DNA of 64,000 bases from Adhaeribacter rhizoryzae. GTDB taxonomy: Bacteria > Bacteroidota > Bacteroidia > Cytophagales > Hymenobacteraceae. A program made the position numbers and the translations under genes. Numbering within the stretch: the stretch's first letter is position 1; each line of letters starts with the position of its first letter. This document shows positions 35,701 to 44,888 of this stretch, one piece after another. Location: contig NZ_VWSF01000021.1 of the NCBI RefSeq assembly GCF_008629685.1, forward strand, positions 1 through 64,000, read 5' to 3'. The notes beneath the pieces were generated by a model. That model saw only the letters and a list, made by a program, of their open reading frames with translations. It had not been told where the DNA came from and searched no databases.

Positions 35701-36030
35701 GCCCGCTTTTTGGGTAATATCCTTGAACTTAAAATCTCCTTTGTTCAGGTATAATTTGTTTTCCTGCATGTTCGAAATCAGGAAAATATCGGGTAAGCCA
35801 TCGTTGTTTACATCGCCCAGAGCTACGCCGCCGCCGTTGTAAAAATTACGATAATTAAAAATATTAAATTCTTTATCGTCTACTACCTGGTTGGTAAACT
35901 GAATATTGGTTTCCTGGGGAGAAAGGGCTTGGAACAGGGTATTTTCCGGGCGCTGTTTTTCTGAAAGCGGACTCTTGTTTTGTTGGCAACCAAAGTGTAA
36001 CAGGAAAATAAAAAAGAAAAGCTTGCGCAT
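32686..36030 (-). CDS. FG-GAP/VCBS repeat lipoprotein with ASPIC/UnbV domain (first copy)
   Basis: The product has 1114 residues with a lipobox at Cys15 (LHFGCQQN). The domain order is the same as in the downstream paralogue: FG-GAP repeats (DVNNDGLPDIFLISN, DINNDGNLDIYVTDM), ASPIC/UnbV at about 520-600 (PNRGFESSVDLTLVFGLG), then a second FG-GAP block (DADNDQDLDLYVVTGSNEF). The two proteins align over their whole length and look like a tandem duplication. It lies 157 bp after susD, with a terminator-like hairpin in between that may reduce expression relative to susCD. Surface-exposed accessory of the SusC/SusD importer is an inference from position. Confidence 0.9.
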   Translation of the reverse strand: MRKLFFFIFLLHFGCQQNKSPLSEKQRPENTLFQALSPQETNIQFTNQVVDDKEFNIFNYRNFYNGGGVALGDVNNDGLPDIFLISNMQENKLYLNKGDFKFKDITQKAGVAGKRAWSTGATFADVNGDGLLDIYVCNAGNRSNDDRANEFYICQGLDKNGVPIYAEKAAEFKLNDHGFSTHAAFFDYDRDNDLDMFLLNNSFIPVGKLQYSNLRDQRDSLGGHKFFRNDGEYFTDISAEAGIYGSIIGFGLGITIGDVNNDNWSDIYISNDFYERDYLYINNKNGSFTESSKDWMQHQSLSSMGADIADINNDGNLDIYVTDMLPGQDKRLKTTGSYEGYDLFQLKLDRDFHYQYMQNMLHLNNGDGTFSEVARLSGVHATDWSWGALLFDMDNDGLKDIFVANGIAKSLTDLDFVNFLADEDNMRQMAAGKKFDFKEFLDKVPSEPIANYAFKNYGNLQFKNTAVDWGLDAPTFSSGAAYGDLDNDGDLDLVINNVNSPVSVFQNKTTQSLKNNYLRVKLKGPGKNSYGVGAKVYVHQPDKNIYQQQIPNRGFESSVDLTLVFGLGKQANIDSVSVVWPDDKMQVIKPVKANQEILLDYKQANRTYKPKKETSVKPFTDVTKQIKLNYKHTESHFVDFNRDGLLKQMFSTQGPALATGDVNNDGLEDVYLGGAAGSGKKIFIQQKNGTFIDKSPLAFKADSVYEDVDAIFFDADNDQDLDLYVVTGSNEFQPNAPELLDRFYLNDGKGNFTRDNRLPNIAENGSCVAAADFDLDGDIDLFIGSRMIPGKYGYDPPSYLYINDGTGNFKNYTKRYLPKSELGMITDAVWADLNNDKYPELLLTGDWMPVTVFKNNNGRNFTQSPVLSKAADAANLAGWWNTIAAADVDGDGDQDFILGNQGQNSRILASTSQPAELYVGDFDKNGTVEQIISCYTEEGKSYPMVLKQELQKQVPSIKKKYLRFADFANKQVTDIFSPEDLQGAIIKKAVNPHTSLLLNQGNFKFTLQALPLEAQFSPVHSIQTFDYNHDGVLDLLLTGNFFDVLPEIGRYDANYGLVLQGKGQGKFEAIPSRESGFFTKGQVRQSRQITGANGQPLIILAKNNEQVQIFSYKK

Positions 36031-36138
36031 AAGCGGATTTGATACAGCTTATAAATTTACTAAAACTTACCTAATCTGAAGCAGCTTTTTAAGTTTAGGC
36101 GGGCGTAAAATTTATGGATACAGACTACAAATACTGAT

Positions 36139-36171
36139 AAAAAAGCAAGCCCAAATTGGACTTGCTTTTTT
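36139..36171 (-). terminator. Terminator-like hairpin after susD
   Basis: AAAAAAGCAAG (36139-36149) pairs perfectly with CTTGCTTTTTT (36161-36171) around an 11-nt loop that can extend the stem. On the minus strand it follows the susD-side and precedes... it lies between the first ASPIC gene (start 36030) and susD (stop 36188), 17 bp after the susD stop, with a U run. It probably ends most susCD transcripts. Confidence 0.8.
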
Positions 36172-36187
36172 AATACTTTCATTAAAA

Positions 36188-37669
36188 TTAATAACCGGGG
36201 TTTTGTTTCAGCTTTGGATTTAAAGAAATCTGGCTGGTTGGTATCGGGAATAAAATTCTAAAATCGCCGGATTGGTCTTTAAACGCGCGGGGGGCGGTAT
36301 ATTTTCCAAACCGGATTAAATCTTGCCGGCGGTGATATTCCCAAGCCATTTCACGACCCCGTTCGGCCAGAATATTATCCAGCGTTAGGGTTGTAAAAGG
36401 ATCTACGCTCCGCTGCGCCCGAATAAAATTAATATCTTCCAGGGCTTTGGCCTGGTTGCCATTCCGGAAATGCGCTTCGCCCCGCATCAGGTACACATCG
36501 CCTAACCGGAAAATAACAAAGTCGTTATCCTGGTCGGTATTTGGGTTGTTTTTCTGAATTTCGTATTTCTGGCTTCTTACCCCCGCAGCACGAGCCGCCG
36601 GACCAGCCGGCATCTCGAAGGACGGTATTTCGGGTTTAAAGATTAACGGCTGACCATCGTCCAGCAGCGGTGTACCATCGGCTTTGTACTGCTGGCCCAC
36701 AATCCACATTTTTTTCCGTACATCTTTATCTTCGAATGAATTGTAGAACTCGGCTAAAGTAGCATAACCGTTCCAGGGCGCGGTACCAATATTGTAGGTT
36801 TGCTGGTTTAAATAATGCAGCGTGCGCATCTGAATATTCATACCGCCGCGCTTGCTTTTATCGAAGGGCGTAGCCAGAATAATTTCGGGTGAGGTTTGAT
36901 TGCTGATGCTGAAGTTAGACAAGAAATCAGTGGCTAACGTATACTTGTTAGAGTTAATAATTAAATCAGCTTGCTCAATGGCTTTGGCCCACTGCGGTGT
37001 GCCGGTATACACCTGCGCGTTCAGGTACATTTTAGCCAGAATCATGTGCGCCACGTATTTATTCATCCGGCCGTATTGCACGCCACCCACAGTGCTAGGC
37101 AAATCAGGTAGGGCGGCCAGCAACTCTTTTTCTACCCAGGCATATACCTCGGCCCTGGTTTTCTGTTCGGGGCTCTCGGCACCAACGGTTTCGGCAATAA
37201 TTACATTACCAAAGTTGTCCATGGCAATATAATGGTAAAAGGCCCGTAGGGTTTTCAGCTCGGCAATGGTAGCTTTATCGGTAATAGCCGGATTAGCCAA
37301 CTGCCGGTTTATGGCGGTAGAATTATTGTATACCCACGTCCAGAGCCCATTAAACGGACCATCATCCTGCGATGGGTTCCAGGTATGCTGGTACAAGCGT
37401 TTCCAGGCATCACCATCTTTCCAGTCGCCGCCCCGGGTAGGCACAATTTGTTCATCGGTAGTAGCATTAAGCTGCTGGTAACGCTCAAAATAGCCGCCTA
37501 ATTCGCCGTAAAGCGGCCCGATGAGCGCGCTTAACTGCTCCGGGTTATTGCCAAAAGCATCCTGCGATAATTGATCGCTTACTTCTTCTTCCAGATCGGT
37601 ACAGGATTGGACAAAAAGGAGTCCAGCCGCCGAGCCCGCTAAGAGAAAAGATTTTATATATTTATTCAT
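36188..37669 (-). CDS. SusD/RagB-family nutrient-binding lipoprotein
   Basis: The 493-residue product has a lipobox Cys23 (LLFVQSCTDLEEE). The helical SusD fold is visible: an N-terminal TPR-like part (LRAFYHYIAMDNFGNV, KYVAHMILAKMYLNAQVYTG) and the conserved C-terminal block QKNNPNTDQDNDFVIFRLGDVYLMRGEAHFR (quoted here in part) followed by INFIRAQR, ERGREMAWEYHRRQDLIRFG. SusD proteins sit on the outer surface and form the lid of the SusC pore. The gene lies 78 bp after susC on the same strand. The substrate cannot be read from sequence; the locus lacks an obvious endo-glycanase. Confidence 0.95.
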   Translation of the reverse strand: MNKYIKSFLLAGSAAGLLFVQSCTDLEEEVSDQLSQDAFGNNPEQLSALIGPLYGELGGYFERYQQLNATTDEQIVPTRGGDWKDGDAWKRLYQHTWNPSQDDGPFNGLWTWVYNNSTAINRQLANPAITDKATIAELKTLRAFYHYIAMDNFGNVIIAETVGAESPEQKTRAEVYAWVEKELLAALPDLPSTVGGVQYGRMNKYVAHMILAKMYLNAQVYTGTPQWAKAIEQADLIINSNKYTLATDFLSNFSISNQTSPEIILATPFDKSKRGGMNIQMRTLHYLNQQTYNIGTAPWNGYATLAEFYNSFEDKDVRKKMWIVGQQYKADGTPLLDDGQPLIFKPEIPSFEMPAGPAARAAGVRSQKYEIQKNNPNTDQDNDFVIFRLGDVYLMRGEAHFRNGNQAKALEDINFIRAQRSVDPFTTLTLDNILAERGREMAWEYHRRQDLIRFGKYTAPRAFKDQSGDFRILFPIPTSQISLNPKLKQNPGY

Positions 37670-37747
37670 TTTAGTTTTTATTAAATCCTGTTAATCTACT
37701 AGATATATCTGTTTATCAGCTTTATACCGGTACTAATTTACTGTTTA

Positions 37748-40700
37748 TTAGAAGGTTAAATTTACGCCTAACTGAAACGACCGGGTTTTAGGGTAGATAC
37801 CGGTATTATCGAGTCCAAGGGTGTTGGGGCGCTGGCTACGGCCATTATCGCGTAAGTCGCCGCGTACTTCCAATTCCGGATCGATACCTTTGTATTTGGT
37901 TAATACGAACAAATTATTACCGCCTAAATAAATGCGGGCACCTTTAAATGCACCTTCTCCTACCGGCACATTGTACCCGATTTGCCAGTTATCTAACCTT
38001 ACAAAAGAAGCGTCTTCCAGCCACAAATCAGATAATTGGTTGGTGCTGTAGTTTGTCTGGTAATCCGATATTTCGGTAAGCTGGTTACTTTCCAAAATAC
38101 TGCCGGGAATGGTTAAGTTAGAACGCAGGTTATTTAATATTTTATTACCAAACACCCCGCGTAACTGAAAGTTTAAATCGAAGTTACCATAATTAAAGCT
38201 GTTGATAAAAGAAGCAGATAACCGTGGCTGGGCAATACCGGCTTCGTATAATTTAGCTTTGGTATAGTCAGTGGTGGTATTTCCGTCTTCACCTTCCAAT
38301 AATACTTTACCATCGCTGCTGAAACCGGCAAAACGCGGAATAAAGAATTCGCCGAGCGGATGGCCTTCGCGCAACTGCGAAGCAAATACATCGGATAAAC
38401 CACGGCCACCAAATTCGTTGTACCGGATTACCCCAACGTCGAACATGTCGTTTTGCAGGCTTTCAATGTTATTTTTATAAGCGGTACCAACCAAACGGGT
38501 ATTCCAGGTTAACTTATCATTATTGATAATATCGGTATTTAATGATAATTCAATGCCTTTGTTGCTCATTTCGCCTACGTTAGCGGTAATGGTATTTACA
38601 AAGTACTGACCATTAGAAGGCACGTTGTAGTTATACAACATGTCTTTGGTGCGCTTATCGTACACATCAATGGTACCGTTTACCTTCTCAAACAAAGTAA
38701 AGTCGAAACCAACGTTGGCCTGCTGAATAATTTCCCATTTTAAATCGGGGTTGCTGTTCTGAATAACCGCATAACCTGGTACAAAATCGCCGATGCTGCC
38801 ATCGTAGTAAGTGCCCTGGCGGCCATACAAGAATAAAGACTGATACGGGTTAATGCCTTCGGAATTACCGGTTTGTCCCCAGCCAGCCCGCAGTTTCAGG
38901 TAGCTCAGCGCTTTATTGCCTTGCAGGAAGCTTTCGTTCGATACCGTCCAGCCGGCGGCAAAAGAAGGGAAGATAGCCCACTTGTTGTTCGCCCCAAATT
39001 TAGAGCTACCATCCTGGCGTACAGTGGCTGTTAAGTTATATTTATCTTGTAAGTTTAAAGTACCGCGGGCAAAGAACGATACCAGTGTGGTGCGGTTGCG
39101 GTATGACGAAGCATAATCTTGCCGACCCGATAATAAGGTACCCCGGCCACCCGATAAGTTATTATAGCCAAACTGCTCGTACAGGCCGTTTATGTAGTTG
39201 TTGTTGTAGGCGCCAAAACCATCGTCCACATTATCCTGGTAAGAGTAGCCACCCAACAAATTTAAATTATTAGGGCCGCCAAACTGATGGGTATAAGAGC
39301 CGGTAACTTCTAATAATTTATTATTGGTTTGGTATAAATTACGTGAGGTACGGCCCTGGTTAGAGGTATATGCCAGCACCGTGCCATTATACGCCTGGCT
39401 GTTTACGGTATTATCGTTTTTGAGAGCCCCGTTAACGCCTAATACAAACCCGTTAAAGAGTTCGTATTTTACGTTCATGCCGCCAATTAATACCCGTTTT
39501 AAATCTTCGTTCTTATAATTATTCAGCATGGCCACGGGGTTATACAAGTCCTGGGTGCCAGGTATCTCGTAATAACTGCCATCGGCATTCTTGATGGGCA
39601 AAGTAGGTAAAAACAAAGTAGCCCGGGCAATTACCGCATCGTTGCGGTTATCCTGGTTAGTTTGGGTGTAAGACAAACTGTACTGCACATTTAAGCGGTT
39701 ATTCAGCGCTTTCTGGTCCAGGTTAATGCGGCCGGTAAGCCGGTCGAAACCCGTGTTTTTGATTACACCTTCGCGTTTAATATAATTAAGTGAGCCACGG
39801 TAAGTAAAGGCTTCGCTCCCACCCATAATAGATAAATCGTGGTTGTTGGTTAAACCAGACCGGCTAATCTGGTCAAACCAATCGGTGTTGTAACCTTGTC
39901 CGTCTGCACCTTTCGGGAACCGGAGATTATCGTTTAACGAGGCATCGCCTTTAATTTTAGCCACCTGCGCGCGGTACTCGTTTGCATCTAATAAATCGAG
40001 GCGGTTAGAAATAACATCGGTAGCTACGTAATTATTAAAACTAACGCTGGTAGTACCGGCCTTGCCTCTTTTAGTGGTAATAATAATTACCCCGTTAGCT
40101 GCCCGCGAGCCGTAAATAGCGGAGGCCGAAGCATCTTTCAGCACATCCATGGTTTCAATATCCGATGGCGAAATGCTGTTAATAGGTACGCCAATAATAC
40201 CATCTACCACGTAAAGCGGATCGCTGCCACCGGCCAGCGAGGTATAGCCCCGCAAACGAATGGTTGGGTTTTGGTTGGGATCGCCGTTGGGTTGGGTAAT
40301 TACCAAACCAGCTACTTTGCCTTGAATGGCTTGTAACGGATTAGGGTTTACGCCCGAATTAAATTCTTTAGAACTAACCTGGGTAACCGAACCCGTAACG
40401 TCTTTCCGTTGCTGCGTGCCATAACCCACCACCACTACTTCTTCCAGCGCTTTGGCATCTTCGAGTAAGTTAATATTTATGGCGCCCGGACCGGTAAAAG
40501 ATTTCTCCTGCGAACTGTAGCCAATAAATGAGAATACCAGCACGCCGGCTGTTTCCGGTACGCTTAAGCTGTAACTGCCATCAACGCTCGTGGCTGTACC
40601 GTTGGTGGTTCCTTTTACTACTACCGTTACGCCCGGCAAGCCATTGCCTGTGCGGTCGGTAACCTTACCCGTAATAGTCCAGGCGACTGGTTTAACGAAA

Positions 40701-40807
40701 CCGTTTTCGGTCCGTAAGTGGGGGGCGGCAAAACTGCCGGTACCCGCCGATAACAAAAAAAGAAGCAGGCAGGTTTTTGGCTGCCATCGGTGCGTAAATT
40801 TTTTCAT
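37748..40807 (-). CDS. SusC/RagA-family TonB-dependent outer-membrane transporter
   Basis: The 1019-residue product has a signal peptide (about 1-28), a carboxypeptidase-like beta domain (about 43-115: VTDRTGNGLPGVTVVVKGT), the SusC plug start LEEVVVVGYGTQQRKDVTGSV and the conserved DASASAIYGSRAANGVIIITT. The 22-strand barrel ends in a terminal Phe (QLGVNLTF). It imports oligomeric nutrients with TonB energy and pairs with the adjacent SusD. No N-terminal STN domain is seen, so it is not of the FecA anti-sigma signalling type; control is more likely by the LacI regulator encoded 880 bp upstream. Confidence 0.96.
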   Translation of the reverse strand: MKKFTHRWQPKTCLLLFLLSAGTGSFAAPHLRTENGFVKPVAWTITGKVTDRTGNGLPGVTVVVKGTTNGTATSVDGSYSLSVPETAGVLVFSFIGYSSQEKSFTGPGAININLLEDAKALEEVVVVGYGTQQRKDVTGSVTQVSSKEFNSGVNPNPLQAIQGKVAGLVITQPNGDPNQNPTIRLRGYTSLAGGSDPLYVVDGIIGVPINSISPSDIETMDVLKDASASAIYGSRAANGVIIITTKRGKAGTTSVSFNNYVATDVISNRLDLLDANEYRAQVAKIKGDASLNDNLRFPKGADGQGYNTDWFDQISRSGLTNNHDLSIMGGSEAFTYRGSLNYIKREGVIKNTGFDRLTGRINLDQKALNNRLNVQYSLSYTQTNQDNRNDAVIARATLFLPTLPIKNADGSYYEIPGTQDLYNPVAMLNNYKNEDLKRVLIGGMNVKYELFNGFVLGVNGALKNDNTVNSQAYNGTVLAYTSNQGRTSRNLYQTNNKLLEVTGSYTHQFGGPNNLNLLGGYSYQDNVDDGFGAYNNNYINGLYEQFGYNNLSGGRGTLLSGRQDYASSYRNRTTLVSFFARGTLNLQDKYNLTATVRQDGSSKFGANNKWAIFPSFAAGWTVSNESFLQGNKALSYLKLRAGWGQTGNSEGINPYQSLFLYGRQGTYYDGSIGDFVPGYAVIQNSNPDLKWEIIQQANVGFDFTLFEKVNGTIDVYDKRTKDMLYNYNVPSNGQYFVNTITANVGEMSNKGIELSLNTDIINNDKLTWNTRLVGTAYKNNIESLQNDMFDVGVIRYNEFGGRGLSDVFASQLREGHPLGEFFIPRFAGFSSDGKVLLEGEDGNTTTDYTKAKLYEAGIAQPRLSASFINSFNYGNFDLNFQLRGVFGNKILNNLRSNLTIPGSILESNQLTEISDYQTNYSTNQLSDLWLEDASFVRLDNWQIGYNVPVGEGAFKGARIYLGGNNLFVLTKYKGIDPELEVRGDLRDNGRSQRPNTLGLDNTGIYPKTRSFQLGVNLTF

Positions 40808-41686
40808 TTAGGCTTTGTTGTTTGTTTGTTGTTGGAAAGATTTAATTATATAATTCTACCAGAGCATATTTCAGAGCATTTACTTTTTTGTACTTTTCTC
40901 ACAAAACCCTAATTAGAAAAATATTTCTTTATAACCTTAATGTTGAATCTGGCTGATTAGAAAGGAATTTCAAAATATTTCCTTTAAAATTTTTGCAAAA
41001 AAATATCTAAAATTCTTCGGCAATTACTCTTTACGCCTAAAGTAGAAACCAATAAGGTTATTTTATGTTTCAAAAATATTGCTTCAAGCGCTAAAAACAG
41101 GCTTTTTGGGATAACAATGCTGTTAACCCGGTTATAAAATAATTAATTGAGAAAAGATATAAATATTAACCTAAACCGAGTTCCGAAAACGATACCGGAA
41201 TGCATCGTAATCGTTTTCGGAAAATAAAATTAGCAACTTACCCGCAACTTAGTTGAATAAATTTTAACATTAGCGATGATATTTTAAATTTTACAAAAGG
41301 ATAAAGTTATAAAAATATAAAAGCTCTAAAATGCTTATGTTTTTTAATAAATTTTAAACAGCTATTAGTACAAAAGTCATTAAAATATTATTTTTTTTAT
41401 ACACTAAATTAACGCCAATTATTTAGGCACAGCCTTTCGGACTTATTGTATTATTTACATGATTCCCCACCCAAAAGAATGAAACTTTAAGCTAGCGGTA
41501 CCCACCTAAACACTATAAGAATTAATTTATTGGGTTAGATAATTGCAGATAGATGCGAAATAAATAGAATCTAGGTTTAACTCCTTTTGCCATGCAGCTT
41601 ATTCATGGCCTTGAACACTAAATAGAAATCAAGGATAATATTTATTCTAAAAGGCTCACGTGCATAACCTAAACCAATTTAGTTTT
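40808..41686. other. 880-bp AT-rich regulatory gap upstream of susC
   Basis: No gene is seen on either strand. The gap is strongly AT-rich around 40900-41030 and 41260-41420 and holds the long inverted repeat listed at 41181-41222. The susC promoter must lie here; no clear TAnnTTTG element was found on the minus strand. Confidence 0.5.
41181..41222. promoter_or_regulatory. Perfect 13-bp inverted repeat, candidate LacI-family operator
   Basis: TTCCGAAAACGAT (41181-41193) and its exact complement (41210-41222) are 16 bp apart. The half-site GAAAACG resembles half of a LacI-family operator (palindromes with a central CG), but the two halves here are spread apart. It lies 374 bp upstream of the susC start and 465 bp beyond the stop of the LacI-family gene. 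No T tract follows, so it is not a terminator. Confidence 0.5.
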
Positions 41687-42697
41687 CTACCGCATCCGGG
41701 TAGATTCACGCTCAATTAGTTCTGATTGCAAAATAATCTGGTTTTCCACGGCTTGGCTCTCTCCTTCCAGTATCTGAAACAACAGCATGGCGGCTTTATT
41801 CCCAATTTCTAAGGCGGGCTGGGTAATAGTAGTTAAGGAAGGATTTAACAAATCGGCTACTTCGGAACTGGAATAACTTATTATTTTAAGGGCATCCGGA
41901 ATTTTAATTTGCAGTTCGTGGCATATTTTATAACTGATAAACGCTAAGTTTTCGCCGGCGGCAAAAATGCCGTCTGGTTTAAGCGATTTTATTGCCAAAC
42001 TAATGCAGGCATAATTCTGCTCGTTATCATCCAGGCAATTTATTATTAGTTGCTCATCTACGGGCAAGCCAAAATCTTTCAAGGCATCCTGGTAACCTTC
42101 CATGCGGGTTTTACCAATGGAGCGGGCATTTTTGTAACCCAAATGCGCTATTTTTTTACACCCCCGCTCGGCCAGTAATTTGGTGGCTTTGTAACTACTT
42201 TCGTAGTCGTCGGTGCTTACTTTAGGCGCCTTTACATCGTCGTAAATCCGGTCGAAGAAAACAACGGGAATATTCCTTTTTTGTAACTGGTGTAAATATT
42301 TATGGTCCTGAGCTTCGGCACAACCCGACATGATAATACCGTCTACGCGTCCGTTTTGCAGGTAATTAATAAAAGAAACTTCTTTTTCGTATTGATTTTC
42401 GGTGCGGTAAATTAATATATGATAGCCTTTCTGGTTAGCCAGGCTTTCTAAACCATCGATGGCCAGCGAAAAGAAAATATCGCGTAGTTGGGGAATAATA
42501 ACCGCAATGGTTTTGCTTTTGGTTTCGCGAAGGTTGCTGGCGTAATAATTAGGATGGTAGTTCAGTTTTTTAGCTAGGGCCAGAATGCGCTCTTTTGTTT
42601 CGGGATTAATATCAGAATAACCCCGGAAAGCCCTGGTAATTGTGGCCGGCGATACGTTAAGTTCTTTCGCTAAGGTTTTAATATCTATTTTATTCAT
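41687..42697 (-). CDS. LacI-family transcriptional regulator
   Basis: The 336-residue product starts at ATG 42697 with the DNA-binding domain: IDIKTLAKELNVSPATITRAFRG (helix-turn-helix, about 3-25) and PETKERILALAKKLNYHPN with the hinge. The ligand domain (about 62-336) is of the periplasmic-binding-protein type with KSKTIAVIIPQLRDIFF. The frame could start 16 codons earlier at 42745, but the family always begins a few residues before the HTH. It lies upstream of susC on the same strand and most likely controls the SusC/SusD locus in response to a sugar. Overall length is normal. Confidence 0.93.
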   Translation of the reverse strand: MNKIDIKTLAKELNVSPATITRAFRGYSDINPETKERILALAKKLNYHPNYYASNLRETKSKTIAVIIPQLRDIFFSLAIDGLESLANQKGYHILIYRTENQYEKEVSFINYLQNGRVDGIIMSGCAEAQDHKYLHQLQKRNIPVVFFDRIYDDVKAPKVSTDDYESSYKATKLLAERGCKKIAHLGYKNARSIGKTRMEGYQDALKDFGLPVDEQLIINCLDDNEQNYACISLAIKSLKPDGIFAAGENLAFISYKICHELQIKIPDALKIISYSSSEVADLLNPSLTTITQPALEIGNKAAMLLFQILEGESQAVENQIILQSELIERESTRMR

Positions 42698-42937
42698 CCG
42701 CTTACTGGTATAGAAGCAAAAGATAGCTTTGCCAGCCTTAATCAAATAATCACTGCAATTTACTACCTGGGCACTGTTGGCACTAGTGGCTTACGTTATT
42801 AAATCTCCACCCCGCTCCTGCTGTTGGTTTTGTAAATAATGCTTTTGTTTACGCGTTGGTTAAGCCAATAAATAATTTAATGAGTATAATATTTTAATTC
42901 AGCGGCAAAACTAACAAAAGCGTGGTTAGGCAATATT

Positions 42938-44185
42938 TTATTTTCTGCCTTGTGTAAAAACGAAAACCCCTTTCTTGTTCGCTACAATAATATCGGTTAA
43001 GCCATCGCGGGTAATATCTTCGGTTACCACATGCACCCCTAAGCCCGAATTATCATCGATCAGGTGGGGTTCCCAGGTGGGCGTTTTGCCTGGTTTAAAC
43101 TCGAACCAGTAAAGTACCGGGGGCTCATATTCGCCCGGGTCTTTGCCCATGTGCGCGAAATAACGCTTACCGGTTATTAAATCGGGGTGCTTATCGTTGT
43201 TTAAATCCAGGAAAGCCAAACCATGAGTTTGGGTAAATTTATCGGAAATTAAATGCCGGGTCCACTGCGCCGCGCCTTGCTCGTTCTGGGTTTGCTCGTA
43301 CCACCAAATACCCAAATTATGCGCCGATGACGAAACCACATCCTGGTCGCCGTCCTGGTCGAAATCGTACGCGTACATCTGGGCGCAAGCTTCACCCAAA
43401 TTAGCCGGGTGAAAGGTCCACTCAGGCTGCTGCCGGTTCTGCGGCGCTTCCCACCAGCCTTCTTTTATAATAATATCGTTGCGGCCGTCTTTGTTTATAT
43501 CGCCTAAACCTAAACCGTGTGAAAAAGGCTCGGAGCCGGGACTTTTTTCTTTGCTAATGGTAAATTTTTGCCAGGTTAAATTATTCTTAGAAACGGGCGG
43601 CTTAAACCAGGTCATCTGGCCGTTAGTGGAGTTGCCGCCGAGCAAATCCAGTTTACCGTCGCCGTCTACATCAAAAAAGCCCGCCGATTCGTTGCCTAGA
43701 GCCTCGTGGATAACATGTTCTTGCCAATGTACTTCTTTTTTCTGCGGATTTTCGTACCAAACCGCTTCTTTGCCCGGAAAACCAACCCGCACAAAATCTA
43801 CCCAGCCATCCAGGTTTACATCCATGCCTAGGCTTACAAAAGCATTGCTGTAACCTTTATCGTAGTAAAATTTTTGCGGTTGGGTAATTTCGTGTTTCTG
43901 CCAGTTGGGGGCCTCAAACCAGTAAGCCCCGGCCAATACATCAGTTTTCCCGTCGCGGTTTACATCGCCTACGGCTACGCCTTCGGCAATAAATTCATCG
44001 TGTAATATTTGTTTCGTAAAAGTTATCTCGCCGGCAGGTATAGGGCCTCGTTGTTGCGCCGCTGTATTGCCCGATGAGGCACAACTGTTGGTTAATAGCA
44101 GCAGCCCGAAACCGTAAGCAAAGGCTTTAATCCCGAAACTTTTGACTAATATTTGACTGGTGGATGCAGATAGATGCTTTATCAT
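42938..44185 (-). CDS. FG-GAP/VCBS repeat lipoprotein, short form
   Basis: The 415-residue product has an extended N-terminus and lipobox Cys35 (LLTNSCASSG). The rest is a single seven-bladed-propeller-sized set of FG-GAP repeats: VAVGDVNRDGKTDVLAGAYWFE, DVNLDGWVDFVRVGFPG, DVDGDGKLDLLGGNS, DINKDGRNDIIIKEGWWE, DFDQDGDQDVVSSSAHNLG. Repeated WFE/WWE after the calcium loops is typical of this subfamily. It has no ASPIC domain, unlike the two large paralogues downstream. It lies 240 bp upstream of the LacI gene on the same strand. Function unknown; likely surface-exposed. Confidence 0.88.
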   Translation of the reverse strand: MIKHLSASTSQILVKSFGIKAFAYGFGLLLLTNSCASSGNTAAQQRGPIPAGEITFTKQILHDEFIAEGVAVGDVNRDGKTDVLAGAYWFEAPNWQKHEITQPQKFYYDKGYSNAFVSLGMDVNLDGWVDFVRVGFPGKEAVWYENPQKKEVHWQEHVIHEALGNESAGFFDVDGDGKLDLLGGNSTNGQMTWFKPPVSKNNLTWQKFTISKEKSPGSEPFSHGLGLGDINKDGRNDIIIKEGWWEAPQNRQQPEWTFHPANLGEACAQMYAYDFDQDGDQDVVSSSAHNLGIWWYEQTQNEQGAAQWTRHLISDKFTQTHGLAFLDLNNDKHPDLITGKRYFAHMGKDPGEYEPPVLYWFEFKPGKTPTWEPHLIDDNSGLGVHVVTEDITRDGLTDIIVANKKGVFVFTQGRK

Positions 44186-44888
44186 AGCTTAGCGCCGGTT
44201 TATTACACACATAAGAAAGTCTTTTAACTCAAGATTCGTTAGAACTCTCTTTATAAATAGCAGCAAGATTAATTACAAGAATAAAGATTTTTCGGATAAC
44301 AACATTTACATTTTTTAACGTGAGCGTATAATATTAAGCAGCACCGCCGTAAATCATAGGAACAGAATATGAAGCTTTAAAACAGAAAACGGCTAATCTG
44401 TAAAACAGCAATAATTAAAAGTAAGTACTTGTGTGCTGTGTACTGCTAATCTTGCTTAATTATTTAAGTTTAACGATAGCAACAAAGCCTAATTTTAAAG
44501 CTTAGAATTATAATCTGGTAAGGTAAGTGCAATTGAGGGTTTATGTATTTTGTACAATAATTAATTTATTTAGAAGTCCATTAACTATTCGTAAGTAAAC
44601 TGAATATAAATATTCAGCATAACCTCACTGATACTATAATTAATAGATAAAGTATTGTTTTACTTAAATTTAGGCGTTTAAAAATTTGCCTAAATCTAAT
44701 CCTTAGCTAACTTGCGCCCCAGAATGGCGATTTAATTCCTTTTATCAAGTAAATAGCAGCAAGTAAGCATATTACTTTTAGCCTAATTTCATTGCTATTT
44801 TCCTCAGTACCCAGACTAAGTATTTCTCTTTTATAATTAGGTTCTTAGTTTACAGTTCAACCTTTTAATACATCTTAATTAATCGTTA
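44186..44888. other. 703-bp AT-rich gap between divergent genes
   Basis: It separates the minus-strand FG-GAP gene from the plus-strand cytochrome gene and should hold both promoters. I see no coding frame, repeat or strong hairpin. No convincing TTTG/TAnnTTTG pair was found. Confidence 0.5.

Noticed and set aside
35359-35754. 131-codon plus-strand frame inside the first ASPIC gene
   Set aside because: It is an antisense shadow created by the repetitive Asp/Asn/Gly codons of the FG-GAP repeats.
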